The notes under the pieces: generated by a model
Database searches by the model: none
What the model was told of the DNA's origin: nothing
The model's input: the letters and a program-made list of their open reading frames with translations, nothing else
Program-made: the position numbers and the translations under genes
Source: Candidatus Blautia intestinavium
GTDB lineage: Bacteria; Bacillota; Clostridia; Lachnospirales; Lachnospiraceae
Assembly: GCA_019113745.1 (NCBI GenBank)
Contig: DXGV01000038.1
Location: forward strand, 1-36,548
DNA: 36,548 nucleotides
Direction of reading: 5' to 3'
In this document: positions 1 to 9,190 of the stretch, one piece after another
Numbering within the stretch: position 1 is the first letter of the stretch
How the letters are laid out: the number at the start of each line of letters is the position of its first letter

Positions 1-4
1 GGGG

Positions 5-20
5 AGACTGTCCGAAAACT
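5..20 (+). repeat. Left terminal inverted repeat of the IS
   Basis: AGACTGTCCGAAAACT matches the reverse complement of 1973-1988 at 15 of 16 positions, with a single T/C difference. Confidence 0.85.
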
Positions 21-187
21 AAGATGAATGTTCATCGAAATTAAGATTGAGCCACTCTTATGAGTGTTCAATATAGATATTTATACTGCACATTGAAAAC
101 TGAATAAAGTACACAGAAATCATGCATCTATGGTTCAAATATAGTATAATAAAACCAGAGAAAAAATCTTTTTCGAGGTGTGATGAT

Positions 188-1888
188 ATGCCATATGTTT
201 CCGGATTTGACCGTAATCAGCTGATGTGCTGTTCATGGGATGCATTTGTAGATGAAGAAAGTATTGCAAGAATAATTGATGCGTTTGTGGAACATCTTGA
301 CATGAAGAAATATGGTGTAAAAGCTGCGGCTGTGGAAGGTCGTCCATCCTATGATCCGAAAAGCCTTTACAAGCTTTATATTTACGGAAGCAGAAAAGGA
401 ATTCGTTCTTCACGAAAGCTGGCAGAAAGCTGTAAGGTGAATCTTGAAGTGAAATGGATGACTGGTGGTGTAGAACCTGATTTCCGTACCATCTCAGACT
501 TCAGAAAAGACAATATAGACAGCCTTAAGGAAATCTTTCATGAGTTTAACCGTCGGATTTCCGGTGCGGTGGAATGGGGATTTACATCAGTGGACGGAAC
601 AAAAATCCAGGCCAATAATTCGAAAGATAATAACTTCACAAAAAATAAGCTGGATGACCGGATCAAGTGGCTGAACGGACATACAGATGAATATCTGCGG
701 ATACTTAACGAGATGGATAAACAGGAAGAGTCAGACGAAATTCCCGGGGAATTAACCAGAGAAGAGCTTGAAGCAAAACTAAAAGAAGTTCAGGAACGTC
801 TTGCCAGATATTTGGAGTATCAGAAGTTAATGGAGGAAACCGGAGTATCACAGTTATCTATCACGGATGCAGATGCAAAACTTATGAAAAATAAGAACGG
901 TTTTGCAGTAGCATATAATCCACAAACGGCAGTAGATTCCGAAACACATCTGATCCGGGATTTTCAAATGACGAATCAGGTGACAGACCATGGTTTGTTG
1001 GAAAGTACCATGGAGGAAATAAAGAAAGCTGAACCAGAAAATATCGTAGAGGTGGTGGCTGATAAGGGTTATGAGAATACGGAGGATATGGTAAGCTGTC
1101 TGGAAAATGGAATAATTCCCCATGTCATAACAGATGACGGAAAAGATGGTTACGAAATCGAAACACCCTATGAAAAAGCGAAAGCAGATCTTACCAGCAC
1201 AGTCCCAGAGGAATTAAAGAAAGCCCTGCATGCGGGACAGATACCGGAAGCTTATAAATCAGTGATACAGGACATGAAAGTAGGGACTGTGCGCCGGAAA
1301 GTAGTGGATGAAAAACCAGAAAAAGACAGAGTATATGGCAGTCAGGAAGAAATGCTGGAAAAGGCGAAAACAGGATATTTTGTCAGAGACCCTGAACAAA
1401 ATCTGGTATACTGTCCAGCAGGAGAAATCCTACGACAGAAATGCATAAAGAAAAACGGAAATATACGTTATGCGAATAAAAATGCCTGCAGGCATTGCCC
1501 AAACCGAAACAAGTGTTACAAAGGAAAAGGCGAATGGAAAGAAATTGATTTTACAAAAGATCAGCTGGAGAAACCATGTAAGGATTGGCTGGAAGCAGAA
1601 GGAAATAAACCAGAAGAAACAGCATCGAAAGAGAAATATCATTATGAAAAGAAGAAGATTGTAAAATTCTTTCTGAAACCAAACCGGGAGAAAATGACGC
1701 AGCGGATGTGTCTGTCGGAACATCCATTTGGAACTATAAAACGAGCCATGGGAGCCACTTATTTTCTACTAAAAGGAATGCGAAAAGTGGCTGGGGAATT
1801 TGCGCTCTTCTGTCTAGGATATAATCTGGAAAGAGCCAGGAATCTCCTTGGATTTCAAAAAATGATGGAATTGATGGAACAGGCTTAA
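188..1888 (+). CDS. IS1182-family-like transposase (DDE type)
   Basis: The product, about 566 residues, catalyses cut-and-paste or copy movement of the surrounding element. The N-terminal part is a DUF772-like domain (motifs YDPKSLYKLYIYG and RKLAESCKVNLEVKWMTGG). The middle has a DDE-type core (SVDGTKIQANNSK and VVADKGYENTEDM). A Cys-rich segment, CRHCPNRNKCYKG, lies near residue 455, followed by a conserved C-terminal helix region (TQRMCLSEHPFGTIKRAMG). The frame stays open upstream to an ATG at 122, but the ATG at 188 has a good GAGGTG site 7 nt before it (175-180), so I prefer 188. There is no internal stop or frameshift. The family call rests on recognised motifs, not on a database search. 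Confidence 0.88.
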   Translation: MPYVSGFDRNQLMCCSWDAFVDEESIARIIDAFVEHLDMKKYGVKAAAVEGRPSYDPKSLYKLYIYGSRKGIRSSRKLAESCKVNLEVKWMTGGVEPDFRTISDFRKDNIDSLKEIFHEFNRRISGAVEWGFTSVDGTKIQANNSKDNNFTKNKLDDRIKWLNGHTDEYLRILNEMDKQEESDEIPGELTREELEAKLKEVQERLARYLEYQKLMEETGVSQLSITDADAKLMKNKNGFAVAYNPQTAVDSETHLIRDFQMTNQVTDHGLLESTMEEIKKAEPENIVEVVADKGYENTEDMVSCLENGIIPHVITDDGKDGYEIETPYEKAKADLTSTVPEELKKALHAGQIPEAYKSVIQDMKVGTVRRKVVDEKPEKDRVYGSQEEMLEKAKTGYFVRDPEQNLVYCPAGEILRQKCIKKNGNIRYANKNACRHCPNRNKCYKGKGEWKEIDFTKDQLEKPCKDWLEAEGNKPEETASKEKYHYEKKKIVKFFLKPNREKMTQRMCLSEHPFGTIKRAMGATYFLLKGMRKVAGEFALFCLGYNLERARNLLGFQKMMELMEQA

Positions 1889-1889
1889 G

Positions 1890-1949
1890 CCTCTTTCTTC
1901 ATCCTGTGTATTTTATTCAGTTTTCAATGACACAAGATGAAAGAAAGGG
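1890..1949 (+). terminator. Long imperfect hairpin after the transposase
   Basis: The arms 1890-1909 and 1930-1949 (CTTTCTTCATC against GATGAAAGAAAG and neighbours) pair imperfectly around a 20-nt loop. The stem sits one base after the transposase stop region and lacks a clean T-run, so it may protect or end the transcript. Its loop contains the right copy of the IS internal inverted repeat. Confidence 0.45.
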
Positions 1950-1972
1950 GCTGATTTTATGCCTAAAAATCG

Positions 1973-1988
1973 AGTTTTCGGACGGTCT
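1973..1988 (-). repeat. Right terminal inverted repeat of the IS
   Basis: AGTTTTCGGACGGTCT is the inverted partner of 5-20. A run of G (1989-1995) follows directly, mirroring GGGG at 1-4. Confidence 0.85.
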
Positions 1989-1995
1989 GGGGGGG

Positions 1996-2102
1996 TAGAA
2001 TTAATCACAAAAAAAGAATATAATAAAATAGACTGTATATTAATAATAGGAAGAAATAACACATAATTAAAATTCTGCGGTACTTTTGGGAGGGGGATTC
2101 CC
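1996..2102 (+). promoter_or_regulatory. AT-rich leader of the GGDEF/EAL operon, weak promoter candidate
   Basis: A TATAAT at 2019-2024 lies 17 nt after TAGAAT (1996-2001), which is only a half-match to a -35 and starts right at the IS right end. The insertion may therefore have replaced the native promoter. The gene's ribosome site GGGAGGGGG is at 2088-2096. I see no other structure. Confidence 0.3.
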
Positions 2103-5100
2103 ATGGATGGGGAGAAGGCCAGGAAACTTATTGAAGACAGGATCGGCAAACTGTCCGACAAGGACGTCTGCGGCGCTTTTATGATAGATCTGGATAATTC
2201 CAGAGAAATCAATGAACTTATGGGACGCGAAGAGGAGAACAGGGCGGTCGTTCGGGCCGGGCAGTTATTGTCTGCCCTGTTTTCCGCCCCGGATATTGTA
2301 TGCAGGATCGGAAGAGATGAATTTCTGGTGTTTTCCGCCCGCGGAGTCACCCACGCAGAGATGTTCCAAAAGGCGCAGGAAATCTGCCGGAAGCTTTCTT
2401 TCCCGGTTAAAGGGGATCAGGCGGAACTTCAGGTGACCGTCTGCGTGGGCGCGTACGTCGCTACGGGAAAAGAGCTGTCTTTTGATATTCTGTTCGGGCA
2501 GACTGCGGCGGCGCTTTTTGAAGCAAGAAAAGACGGACGGGGAAGCTGCTGCCTGCTTACAGATGAGACTGAAGTGCGGAAAAGGGAAAAAAGAAGAAAC
2601 CTGCAAAAACTGGACGGAATTGCTACAGATACACTGATCAGCTATCTGAACGGAGGCGTCGCTCTTCTGGAGGCAGGGCCGGAGATCAGGGTGATTTACG
2701 CCAGCAGCGGCTTTTTCCGTATGCTGGGGATTACGGCGGACGGGTTTATCCTTCCCTGCAGCCTGGAAAACATAGGAATTCATCCGGATCATATAGCCGA
2801 GTATATCCAGGTGGTGAGAGATACCGCGGAGAAAAAGGAGACGGCGGAGCATATTCACCGGATTTCCGCCAACGGAAAAAAATGGATCTGGCGGCAGGCC
2901 AGAGTGTCCCGGATCTCCTATCCCGCCAGCGAGTATCCGGTAGTGCTGGAGCTTTCTACAGATGTCACAGATCTGATCCGTACAGAAAGCGAGCTGGAGG
3001 AGAGCAATGAAAGACTCCGGGTAGCTTTTGGACAGACGCCTCATCTCATGTGGGAAGTGGATATAGAAAAAAGAACTTATAATACTTTTAATGTAAAAGA
3101 ACAGTGCTGCTGTCCGGAGACGGTTGTGGAAGGATTTCCGGAATCTTTCATAGAAAACGGGATTGTGCATCCGAATTCCCGGACTGAATTCCGGAAGTTT
3201 GCGGAAGATCTTCTGAGCGGAAAAAGAGGAGACACCGGGAATTTTGTGATCAAAGATCAGGTCAGCGACTGCTACAGTTGGGTATCTCTTTCTTACCGGA
3301 TGACATATAACAGAGATAAAGAGCCTGTAAAGGCGGTAGGGATACAGCGGAAACTTCCGGGAATGTCCAGGATAGGACGGATGGCCGTTCCGGTCCGGCC
3401 TGTGCCGGGAATATTAAGGCATCATCTTTTGCTGAGACTTAAAGTGAATCTTACACAGGATTATGTAAATGAGCTGTGGTACAAAGGTCTGGATCAGACT
3501 TCCTGGACCTGGGGAAAAACGTATGCGTCTCTTGTAGAGCGGTGGAGCAAAGAGATTTTTACAAAAACAGATGTCCAGGATTTTAAGGATCTGTTCAACC
3601 GCTCCTATCTTCTGAAATGCTACAGAGAGGGCAGACGGTGGCTGACCTGGGACGGCCGGAGAGTGGATGAGGGAGGCGACATCCGCTGGTCTCAGTGTAC
3701 CATTAATCTGACGGCGGACTCGGAACAGAAGAATGTATATATGTTTGCCTGCTGTACAGATGCGCAGCAGAAGTATGACTGGGAAAAACTTGCGGGCGGA
3801 GAACTGGAACATCATCCGGAAAGCGGGCTCTATACACTGAAAAGCGTAAGGCGTCTGGCGGAATGTCTTGTCAGACAGGGCGGCGCGTCGGACTGCGCCC
3901 TGTCTGTGGTGCATATTCTTGGGAAAAGAGACAGAAAAAAAGATTCTTTTCCGGCGCTGTACCGCTTCATTGCAATCGCCCTGTCTTTCGCTCTTGGAGG
4001 AGAATGCGTGACAGGACAGGATTCAGCGGATTCCATTACCGTATTTTTTCCGAGGGCCGTATCCAGGTTTGATATTAAGAGAAGGTTTGAGGACGCTTTT
4101 GCATATATCAGGACGTCCATGGAGAATATACCGGAGATCGGCGACCTTAGATTTGTGGCAGGTACGGTTCTGGAACGGACGGGAGAAGCGGATTACGATA
4201 TCCTGAACCTGAGAGCAGGTTATCTCTGCGAGATATGGAAGGATTCTGCCGTCGATACGGTAATGTTTCCCAGCGAAGACGAGGACTGGGCCTGGGCGGG
4301 GCTTCGGAAGGAGAATTCAGGACAGGAGATTTTTGTCCAGGCGGAAGACCCTGACCGCGCTCTTACGAAAGAAGAGCAGAGAAGCGCCTTTTACTGCGCC
4401 ACCAATATGCTGAAAGCAAAGTCCCTGGAGGAGTCCTTAGGGAACGCCCTCTCCTGCATCGGAATGTACTATAACGCGGTGAGAGCCTACATTGTGGCGC
4501 TGTCGGAGGACGGGCGCACGGTGACGATGCTTTATGAATGGAAACAACTGGGAAAGCAAAGTATTCAGCACGCCATGTCCGGTATTGAGATCGAGAAAGT
4601 TCCGCTTCTGAACAGATGTATGGAAAAAGGCGTTCCTGTCTATATGGAAAATAACGCGCCGTTCTGGGGGCGCAGAAACGACGAGGATAACTGGAACGTT
4701 CTTGCCTATCCTCTCAGGGAGCGTGGAAGGATCACAGGGTTCCTCTGTGTGGAAAACGCCGGAGAATATATCGGCGACGTAACGCTGATCCGCACGCTGG
4801 TCCCCTATATTCTGGGCGAGCAGAAGAGGTTTGATTCCATGAACGGAGGAGCGCCGGCTGCCGGACAGGATATTCTTACGATGATGCCCAATCTGAATTC
4901 CTATATGGATGTTGTCTATTCTCTGAATTCGGACTCTTACAGTACTATGGGGGCCCTGTCTGTGGATGTGCCGAATTTCTCCGCGATCAACAGCACCTTT
5001 GGATTTGAATATGGAAGAAAATTTCTTCAGTTTATTGCGGATACCCTGTTGAATATTTTCGGCAAAACCTTTATATTCCGGACATGGGACGCGGAATTTG

Positions 5101-6089
5101 TGGTCCTTGCGCCGAATATGATAAGAGAAGTTTTTGACGGACGGTGCGCCCGCCTGAGGACGGCGCTTCAGCGTCGTTACCCAAAGCAGGTGCGGATCGG
5201 CTATGTGTGGTCGGACGGGGTGTTTTCGGCAAGGAATCTTGTGCGTGAAGCCCAGGCGATCATGCACTGTGAAAATGTGAAACAGGCTTCCGGAGGCCGG
5301 ACTGATTTTCTGGACGGAACAGACGAATTCAGCACCGCTGAGATTTCCAGCAGGAAATTTGTGCCGTATTTCCAGCCCAAAATAAATATGCGGGACGGAA
5401 GCCTGATAGGGGCCGAAGCTCTGGTGAGGGGTATATCAGAGGACGGGACGGTCATCCCGCCGGTGCGCTTTGTGGAGGCGATGGAAAAAGACGGCACCAT
5501 CAGGGAACTGGATCTGTTTATGCTGGAAAGCGTGCTGAAACAGTTAAGCGTATGGCGCAGGATGGGGCTGCCGCCGGTTACAGTCTCTGTCAACATGTCC
5601 AGGCACACGCTTTTTAACTCCACGGTATTTGCATCTGTGCTTGCGATTCAGAGCCGGTATCCGGACGTGCCGCCGGAACAGATCGAACTGGAGATCACGG
5701 AAACGGCGGGAGATATGGAGAAGGCTACACTTGCCTGTATTGTGGATAATTTCCGGGAATGCGGCATTCAGTTTGAACTGGATGATTTCGGTTCGGGGTA
5801 TGCCAATATTTCCATATTCAGCAATATCCGGTTCCATACCATCAAACTGGACCGGAGCCTGATCAACGATCTGCCGGATAATGAGATCAGCAGAATGCTG
5901 GTGGAAAACATCGTTCAGGTCTGCCACAATTTCGGAATGACCTGTGTGGCGGAAGGCGTGGAAACGGCCAGGCAGGAAACAGTTCTTTTGAATTCGGGCT
6001 GCAATTTCGGACAGGGATACCGGTATGCTAGACCTATGCCGGCGGCGGAATTTGAGATACGATATCTGGGAAGACATGGGGAAAACTGA
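2103..6089 (+). CDS. Multidomain PAS-GAF-GGDEF-EAL signalling protein (cyclic-di-GMP phosphodiesterase type)
   Basis: This 1328-aa protein very likely hydrolyses cyclic di-GMP. Residues 1-140 resemble a GGDEF domain whose motif is GRDEF (70-74). PAS-like domains follow (about 180-290 and 300-600). A GAF-like domain sits near 755-900. A second GGDEF-like domain near 945-1070 has WDAEF in place of the signature. The C-terminal EAL domain (about 1080-1320) keeps EALVR (near 1105), VSVNMS, EITET, DDFGSG, IKLDRS and AEGVET, so it should be active. Neither GGDEF-like domain keeps the catalytic motif. No membrane segment is seen, so it is probably cytosolic. The start is fixed by GGGAGGGGG 6 nt upstream. 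It is followed 19 nt later by the CheB/CheR fusion, so the two are likely co-transcribed. Confidence 0.85.
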   Translation: MDGEKARKLIEDRIGKLSDKDVCGAFMIDLDNSREINELMGREEENRAVVRAGQLLSALFSAPDIVCRIGRDEFLVFSARGVTHAEMFQKAQEICRKLSFPVKGDQAELQVTVCVGAYVATGKELSFDILFGQTAAALFEARKDGRGSCCLLTDETEVRKREKRRNLQKLDGIATDTLISYLNGGVALLEAGPEIRVIYASSGFFRMLGITADGFILPCSLENIGIHPDHIAEYIQVVRDTAEKKETAEHIHRISANGKKWIWRQARVSRISYPASEYPVVLELSTDVTDLIRTESELEESNERLRVAFGQTPHLMWEVDIEKRTYNTFNVKEQCCCPETVVEGFPESFIENGIVHPNSRTEFRKFAEDLLSGKRGDTGNFVIKDQVSDCYSWVSLSYRMTYNRDKEPVKAVGIQRKLPGMSRIGRMAVPVRPVPGILRHHLLLRLKVNLTQDYVNELWYKGLDQTSWTWGKTYASLVERWSKEIFTKTDVQDFKDLFNRSYLLKCYREGRRWLTWDGRRVDEGGDIRWSQCTINLTADSEQKNVYMFACCTDAQQKYDWEKLAGGELEHHPESGLYTLKSVRRLAECLVRQGGASDCALSVVHILGKRDRKKDSFPALYRFIAIALSFALGGECVTGQDSADSITVFFPRAVSRFDIKRRFEDAFAYIRTSMENIPEIGDLRFVAGTVLERTGEADYDILNLRAGYLCEIWKDSAVDTVMFPSEDEDWAWAGLRKENSGQEIFVQAEDPDRALTKEEQRSAFYCATNMLKAKSLEESLGNALSCIGMYYNAVRAYIVALSEDGRTVTMLYEWKQLGKQSIQHAMSGIEIEKVPLLNRCMEKGVPVYMENNAPFWGRRNDEDNWNVLAYPLRERGRITGFLCVENAGEYIGDVTLIRTLVPYILGEQKRFDSMNGGAPAAGQDILTMMPNLNSYMDVVYSLNSDSYSTMGALSVDVPNFSAINSTFGFEYGRKFLQFIADTLLNIFGKTFIFRTWDAEFVVLAPNMIREVFDGRCARLRTALQRRYPKQVRIGYVWSDGVFSARNLVREAQAIMHCENVKQASGGRTDFLDGTDEFSTAEISSRKFVPYFQPKINMRDGSLIGAEALVRGISEDGTVIPPVRFVEAMEKDGTIRELDLFMLESVLKQLSVWRRMGLPPVTVSVNMSRHTLFNSTVFASVLAIQSRYPDVPPEQIELEITETAGDMEKATLACIVDNFRECGIQFELDDFGSGYANISIFSNIRFHTIKLDRSLINDLPDNEISRMLVENIVQVCHNFGMTCVAEGVETARQETVLLNSGCNFGQGYRYARPMPAAEFEIRYLGRHGEN

Positions 6090-6108
6090 GCAAAGGAGGA
6101 GGCCGGGA

Positions 6109-8637
6109 ATGGCTGGTGTGGATTTAACGAAAAAAACGGAGGATGAGATTGAAATGAAGGAACCATTTATTGTAGGTATCGGCGCTTCTGCGGGAGGGCT
6201 GGAGGCGCTTCAGCAGTTCTTTCAGCATATGCCGGAGAACAGCGGACTGAGTTTTGTAGTAATCCAGCATCTTTCTCCGGATTATAAAAGCCTGATGGCG
6301 GATATTCTAGGAAAGAGAACGCAGATGGCTGTGCTGCAGGTGGAAAACGAGATGGAAGTTCTGCCGGATACAGTTTATCTGATACCGCCAAAGAAAAATA
6401 TGACCCTGCAGGGGGACAGGCTGATACTTACAGAATACGCGCACAGGATGCTGAACCACCCCATCGACGTGTTCTTTACCTCTCTTGCCAGAGAACAGAA
6501 GGAACGGGCGATCGCTGTAGTCCTTTCGGGAACCGGATCTGACGGAACCGGCGGCGTCAAGGCTGTGAAGGAGCAGGGAGGGCTGGTTATTGTACAGAAA
6601 CCGGAAACGGCAAAATTTGACGGTATGCCCCGCAGCGCTATCAATACCGGGCTTGCGGATTTTGTCCTTTCTCCGGAGGAGATCGTGGATGAGATCCTGA
6701 ATTTTTCCCATTATCCTACTCTGATCCGCCATGAGGAGCAGGACGAGATATTTTCTGATGAGGAAACTTTCCCCAGAATCTATGCGATCCTCAAGAAGGC
6801 AAGCGGGATCGACTTTACAAATTATAAGAGAACCACAGTGCTGCGCAGAATTGAGCGGAGGATGGTGGTGACTCATAATTCCAATCTGGGAGAATATGTG
6901 AAATTCCTGGGGACGGACGATGAGGAAGCCAATATCCTGGTGAAGGAAATTCTCATCGGAGTGACGAATTTCTTCCGCGACCCGTCCTTTTTTGAAAGCC
7001 TGAAGCAGAACGCTGTTTACAACATAGTGAAAAGAACGGGACCGAAGGAGCCGATCCGTGTGTGGAGCGCGGGCTGCTCCACCGGAGAGGAGGCCTATTC
7101 TCTGGCCATCCTGTTCCGGGAGGTTATGGATGAAATGAACGTCCAGAGAGATCTGAAGATCTTTGCCACAGACGTGGATACGAAAGCCATCGAGCAGGCG
7201 GGCAAGGGCGTTTTTTCTGACAGTATCCTGGACGACGTGTCCGGGGACCGTCTTGCGAAATTTTTTACGAAGAAAAACGACCAGTACGTAATCTCCAAGG
7301 AGATCAGGAGAATGATCATTTTTGCTCCCCACAATATGCTTTCGGATCCGCCTTTCGGCAAGCTGGATCTTATAAGCTGCAGGAATGTGATGATCTATTT
7401 CCAGCCGGTGCTCCAGAGATCGCTGTTCGCTATCTTCCATTCCGCCCTGAAGGACGGCGGCTATCTGTTCCTGGGCAAGAGCGAGACGGCGGGGGAGTAT
7501 TCCGGAGTATTTACCCCGGTGTGCAGCGCGGAGAAAATCTATCTTCACAAAGGAGAAGGCAAGGTGGACGAGCTGCTGCCTCCGGCTTATAATATCCCCA
7601 ATGTCCTTACAGTCTCTACGAGGCCGGCAAACATTTCGGACAGAGATTCGGGAGATTATACAATGGAAAGTACATATGTGCATTTTATGGAATCCTTCCT
7701 TCCTGCCTCCGTTGTAGTGAACGAGGCGAATAATGTGATCCATTTCTTTGGAAACTATATGGATTATATGACGATCGCGCCGGGCAAAGCTACGTTCAAC
7801 TTTTTCAGCCTGATCAATAAAGATCTGAGTCTTGTGGCGTCAACGGCGCTGAACCGCTGCCGTTCGGAGCATATAACGGTAACTTATACAGGCATTGCGG
7901 TGGACTGTCCGGAGGGAAGAAAAGATATCAATCTGACGGTAAGCCCTGTGCCCGGCAGAGGCCGGGAAGAGACCGGGCTGATCGCGGTGCTCTTTGTAGA
8001 AAATAATGAAATTCCCGAAGGAGGGGTGTCCGAGAAATACGATGTGGACACCACCGCGGCGAGAAGGATCGCGGATCTGGAACAGGAGCTTCATGAATCT
8101 CAGAATGATCTGAAATCGACTATCGGCGAACTGGAAACAGTGAATGAAGAGCTTCAGGCGGCTAATGAGGAACTTCTGACAGCCAACGAGGAACTGCAGA
8201 GCTCCAACGAGGAGCTGCAGTCGGTAAACGAGGAACTGTATACGGTAAATACGGAATATCAGCAGAAGCTGGATGAGCTGACCATGCTCACCAACGACCT
8301 TTCCAACTTTCTTTCCTCCACTATGATCGGAATTCTTTTTGTGGACAGCAACCTGAACATCCGCAAATTTACAGAGTATGTGGGGAGAGAGTTCCAGCTT
8401 ATGGAACAGGACGTGGGCCGTTCATTTCAGATTTTTGCCCACAGTTTCCCCGAGGAAGATATCATTAAGGACGCAAAGGACGTGCTGAAGAACCTTGTGC
8501 CCATTGACCGGGAAGTTACCGCCATGAACGGAAGATATTATACGCTCCGTATCGCGCCCTACCGGACGACGGAGAACAGTATCCGCGGACTTGTTATCAC
8601 CATCATCGACAGTCTGGGAGCGCAAAACGGAGATTGA
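6109..8637 (+). CDS. CheB-CheR fusion protein with coiled coil and PAS domain
   Basis: The 842-aa product combines both receptor-modifying chemotaxis activities. Residues 18-200 are a CheB methylesterase with Ser27 in GIGASAGG, His in IQHLSP and Asp in GTGSDGTGG. Residues about 230-480 are a CheR methyltransferase with FRDPSFF, the SAM loop VWSAGCSTGEEA and DLISCRNVMIYF. Residues about 656-725 form a coiled coil of 7-residue repeats (NEELQ-type). A PAS domain ends the protein, and no kinase domain follows. The start is the ATG at 6109, 9 nt after AAAGGAGG; an internal ATG at 6154 is a weaker alternative. With no chemotaxis genes nearby and a cyclic-di-GMP protein upstream, it may act in a dedicated sensing pathway rather than classical chemotaxis. 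The stop codon lies inside the -35 box of the next promoter. Confidence 0.9.
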   Translation: MAGVDLTKKTEDEIEMKEPFIVGIGASAGGLEALQQFFQHMPENSGLSFVVIQHLSPDYKSLMADILGKRTQMAVLQVENEMEVLPDTVYLIPPKKNMTLQGDRLILTEYAHRMLNHPIDVFFTSLAREQKERAIAVVLSGTGSDGTGGVKAVKEQGGLVIVQKPETAKFDGMPRSAINTGLADFVLSPEEIVDEILNFSHYPTLIRHEEQDEIFSDEETFPRIYAILKKASGIDFTNYKRTTVLRRIERRMVVTHNSNLGEYVKFLGTDDEEANILVKEILIGVTNFFRDPSFFESLKQNAVYNIVKRTGPKEPIRVWSAGCSTGEEAYSLAILFREVMDEMNVQRDLKIFATDVDTKAIEQAGKGVFSDSILDDVSGDRLAKFFTKKNDQYVISKEIRRMIIFAPHNMLSDPPFGKLDLISCRNVMIYFQPVLQRSLFAIFHSALKDGGYLFLGKSETAGEYSGVFTPVCSAEKIYLHKGEGKVDELLPPAYNIPNVLTVSTRPANISDRDSGDYTMESTYVHFMESFLPASVVVNEANNVIHFFGNYMDYMTIAPGKATFNFFSLINKDLSLVASTALNRCRSEHITVTYTGIAVDCPEGRKDINLTVSPVPGRGREETGLIAVLFVENNEIPEGGVSEKYDVDTTAARRIADLEQELHESQNDLKSTIGELETVNEELQAANEELLTANEELQSSNEELQSVNEELYTVNTEYQQKLDELTMLTNDLSNFLSSTMIGILFVDSNLNIRKFTEYVGREFQLMEQDVGRSFQIFAHSFPEEDIIKDAKDVLKNLVPIDREVTAMNGRYYTLRIAPYRTTENSIRGLVITIIDSLGAQNGD

Positions 8638-8662
8638 CAGAATACTGCTCTGATGCTATAAT
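8634..8662 (+). promoter_or_regulatory. Consensus sigma-A promoter driving the cobalamin riboswitch transcript
   Basis: TTGACA (8634-8639) and TATAAT (8657-8662) are both perfect and separated by exactly 17 nt. The -35 overlaps the TGA stop of the upstream cheB/cheR gene (8635-8637). Transcription should begin near 8670, just before the riboswitch. Confidence 0.85.
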
Positions 8663-8690
8663 CAGGGTAGTATAATTCCATATAGAACAT

Positions 8691-8909
8691 ACGAAGTGCT
8701 GGCCGTCCTGCCGGGCGGACAGAAGAGGGAATCAGGTGAGAATCCTGAACGATCCGGTCACTGTAACAGGGGAGCGATCTCTCGGTATCCCATTGTACGG
8801 AAGATAAGGGCTGAATCTGCGCCGCAGAGAAGCCTTGTCTGGAATGTATGAGAAGGGGAGGGAAAGCGTTGATCCTGAAGTCAGGAAACCTGCTTTGTAT
8901 GGCGAGGTT
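8691..8909 (+). ncRNA. Cobalamin (adenosylcobalamin) riboswitch
   Basis: Hallmarks appear in the expected order: GGGAATCAGGTGAGAATCC near 8729, a TCACTGTAAC block near 8757, CCATTGTACGG near 8789, a GGGGAGGG segment near 8854, and the P9-side signature AGTCAGGAAACCTGC at 8879-8893. It lies directly behind a consensus promoter and before a terminator hairpin, the usual arrangement for control by transcription attenuation: B12 bound, transcription off. Boundaries are approximate because I could not run a covariance model. Confidence 0.88.
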
Positions 8910-8967
8910 AAACTTCCGTGTAAAGTGTAACAGCCGACCCGGGGCATCCGCATCCCCGGAGTGTTGT

Positions 8968-8994
8968 CTGCTTTTCTGGAAGCAGGCATTTTTT
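8968..8994 (+). terminator. Intrinsic terminator of the riboswitch expression platform
   Basis: Stem CTGCTT (8968-8973) pairs with AAGCAG (8980-8985), followed by a T-run at 8989-8994. A GC-rich hairpin lies just upstream (CCGGGG 8939-8944 with CCCCGG 8954-8959, 9-nt loop), probably the P13-like or antiterminator partner. Confidence 0.75.
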
Positions 8995-9093
8995 ATGGAA
9001 TCCGCCTGTTCGTATGAATTATACAGACCGCCGCCTGTATCCGCAGCAGGATGAGCGGGGCCTTTTGAGGCTATGATTAAATGGCAGGCGATA

Positions 9094-9154
9094 CTACTCC
9101 GGCTATCTTTGTTCCCTCCGCAAATTGAACAAAGTTACGGTTGTTCCGGAGTAG
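9094..9154 (+). promoter_or_regulatory. Second large leader hairpin between riboswitch and gene
   Basis: CTACTCCGG (9094-9102) pairs with CCGGAGTAG (9146-9154), and CTTTGTTC (9107-9114) pairs with GAACAAAG (9127-9134) inside it. No T-run follows. It is a strong RNA structure 36 nt before the start codon; I do not recognise the class. Confidence 0.6.
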
Positions 9155-9190
9155 GGTCGCACGCTCAGCAGAGGAAAGGTATGATATTTT

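Larger units (their letters stand above)
5..1988 (+). mobile_element. IS1182-family-like insertion sequence, complete
   Basis: The element is bounded by terminal inverted repeats at 5-20 and 1973-1988 that match at 15 of 16 positions (left end AGACTGTCCGAAAACT). GGGG flanks it on both sides (1-4 and 1989-1992, inside a run of seven G), which fits a 4-bp target duplication, although a G-rich target makes this ambiguous. It contains one transposase gene. A second inverted repeat lies inside the ends: 91-115 and 1905-1929 match at 24 of 25 positions. The left end also has a small palindrome at 23-36. The transposase reading frame is intact, so the element may be active. Confidence 0.85.

Noticed and set aside
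8671..8676. Second TATAAT as an extra promoter
   Set aside because: No -35 at a suitable distance; the TTGACA-17-TATAAT pair just upstream explains transcription.
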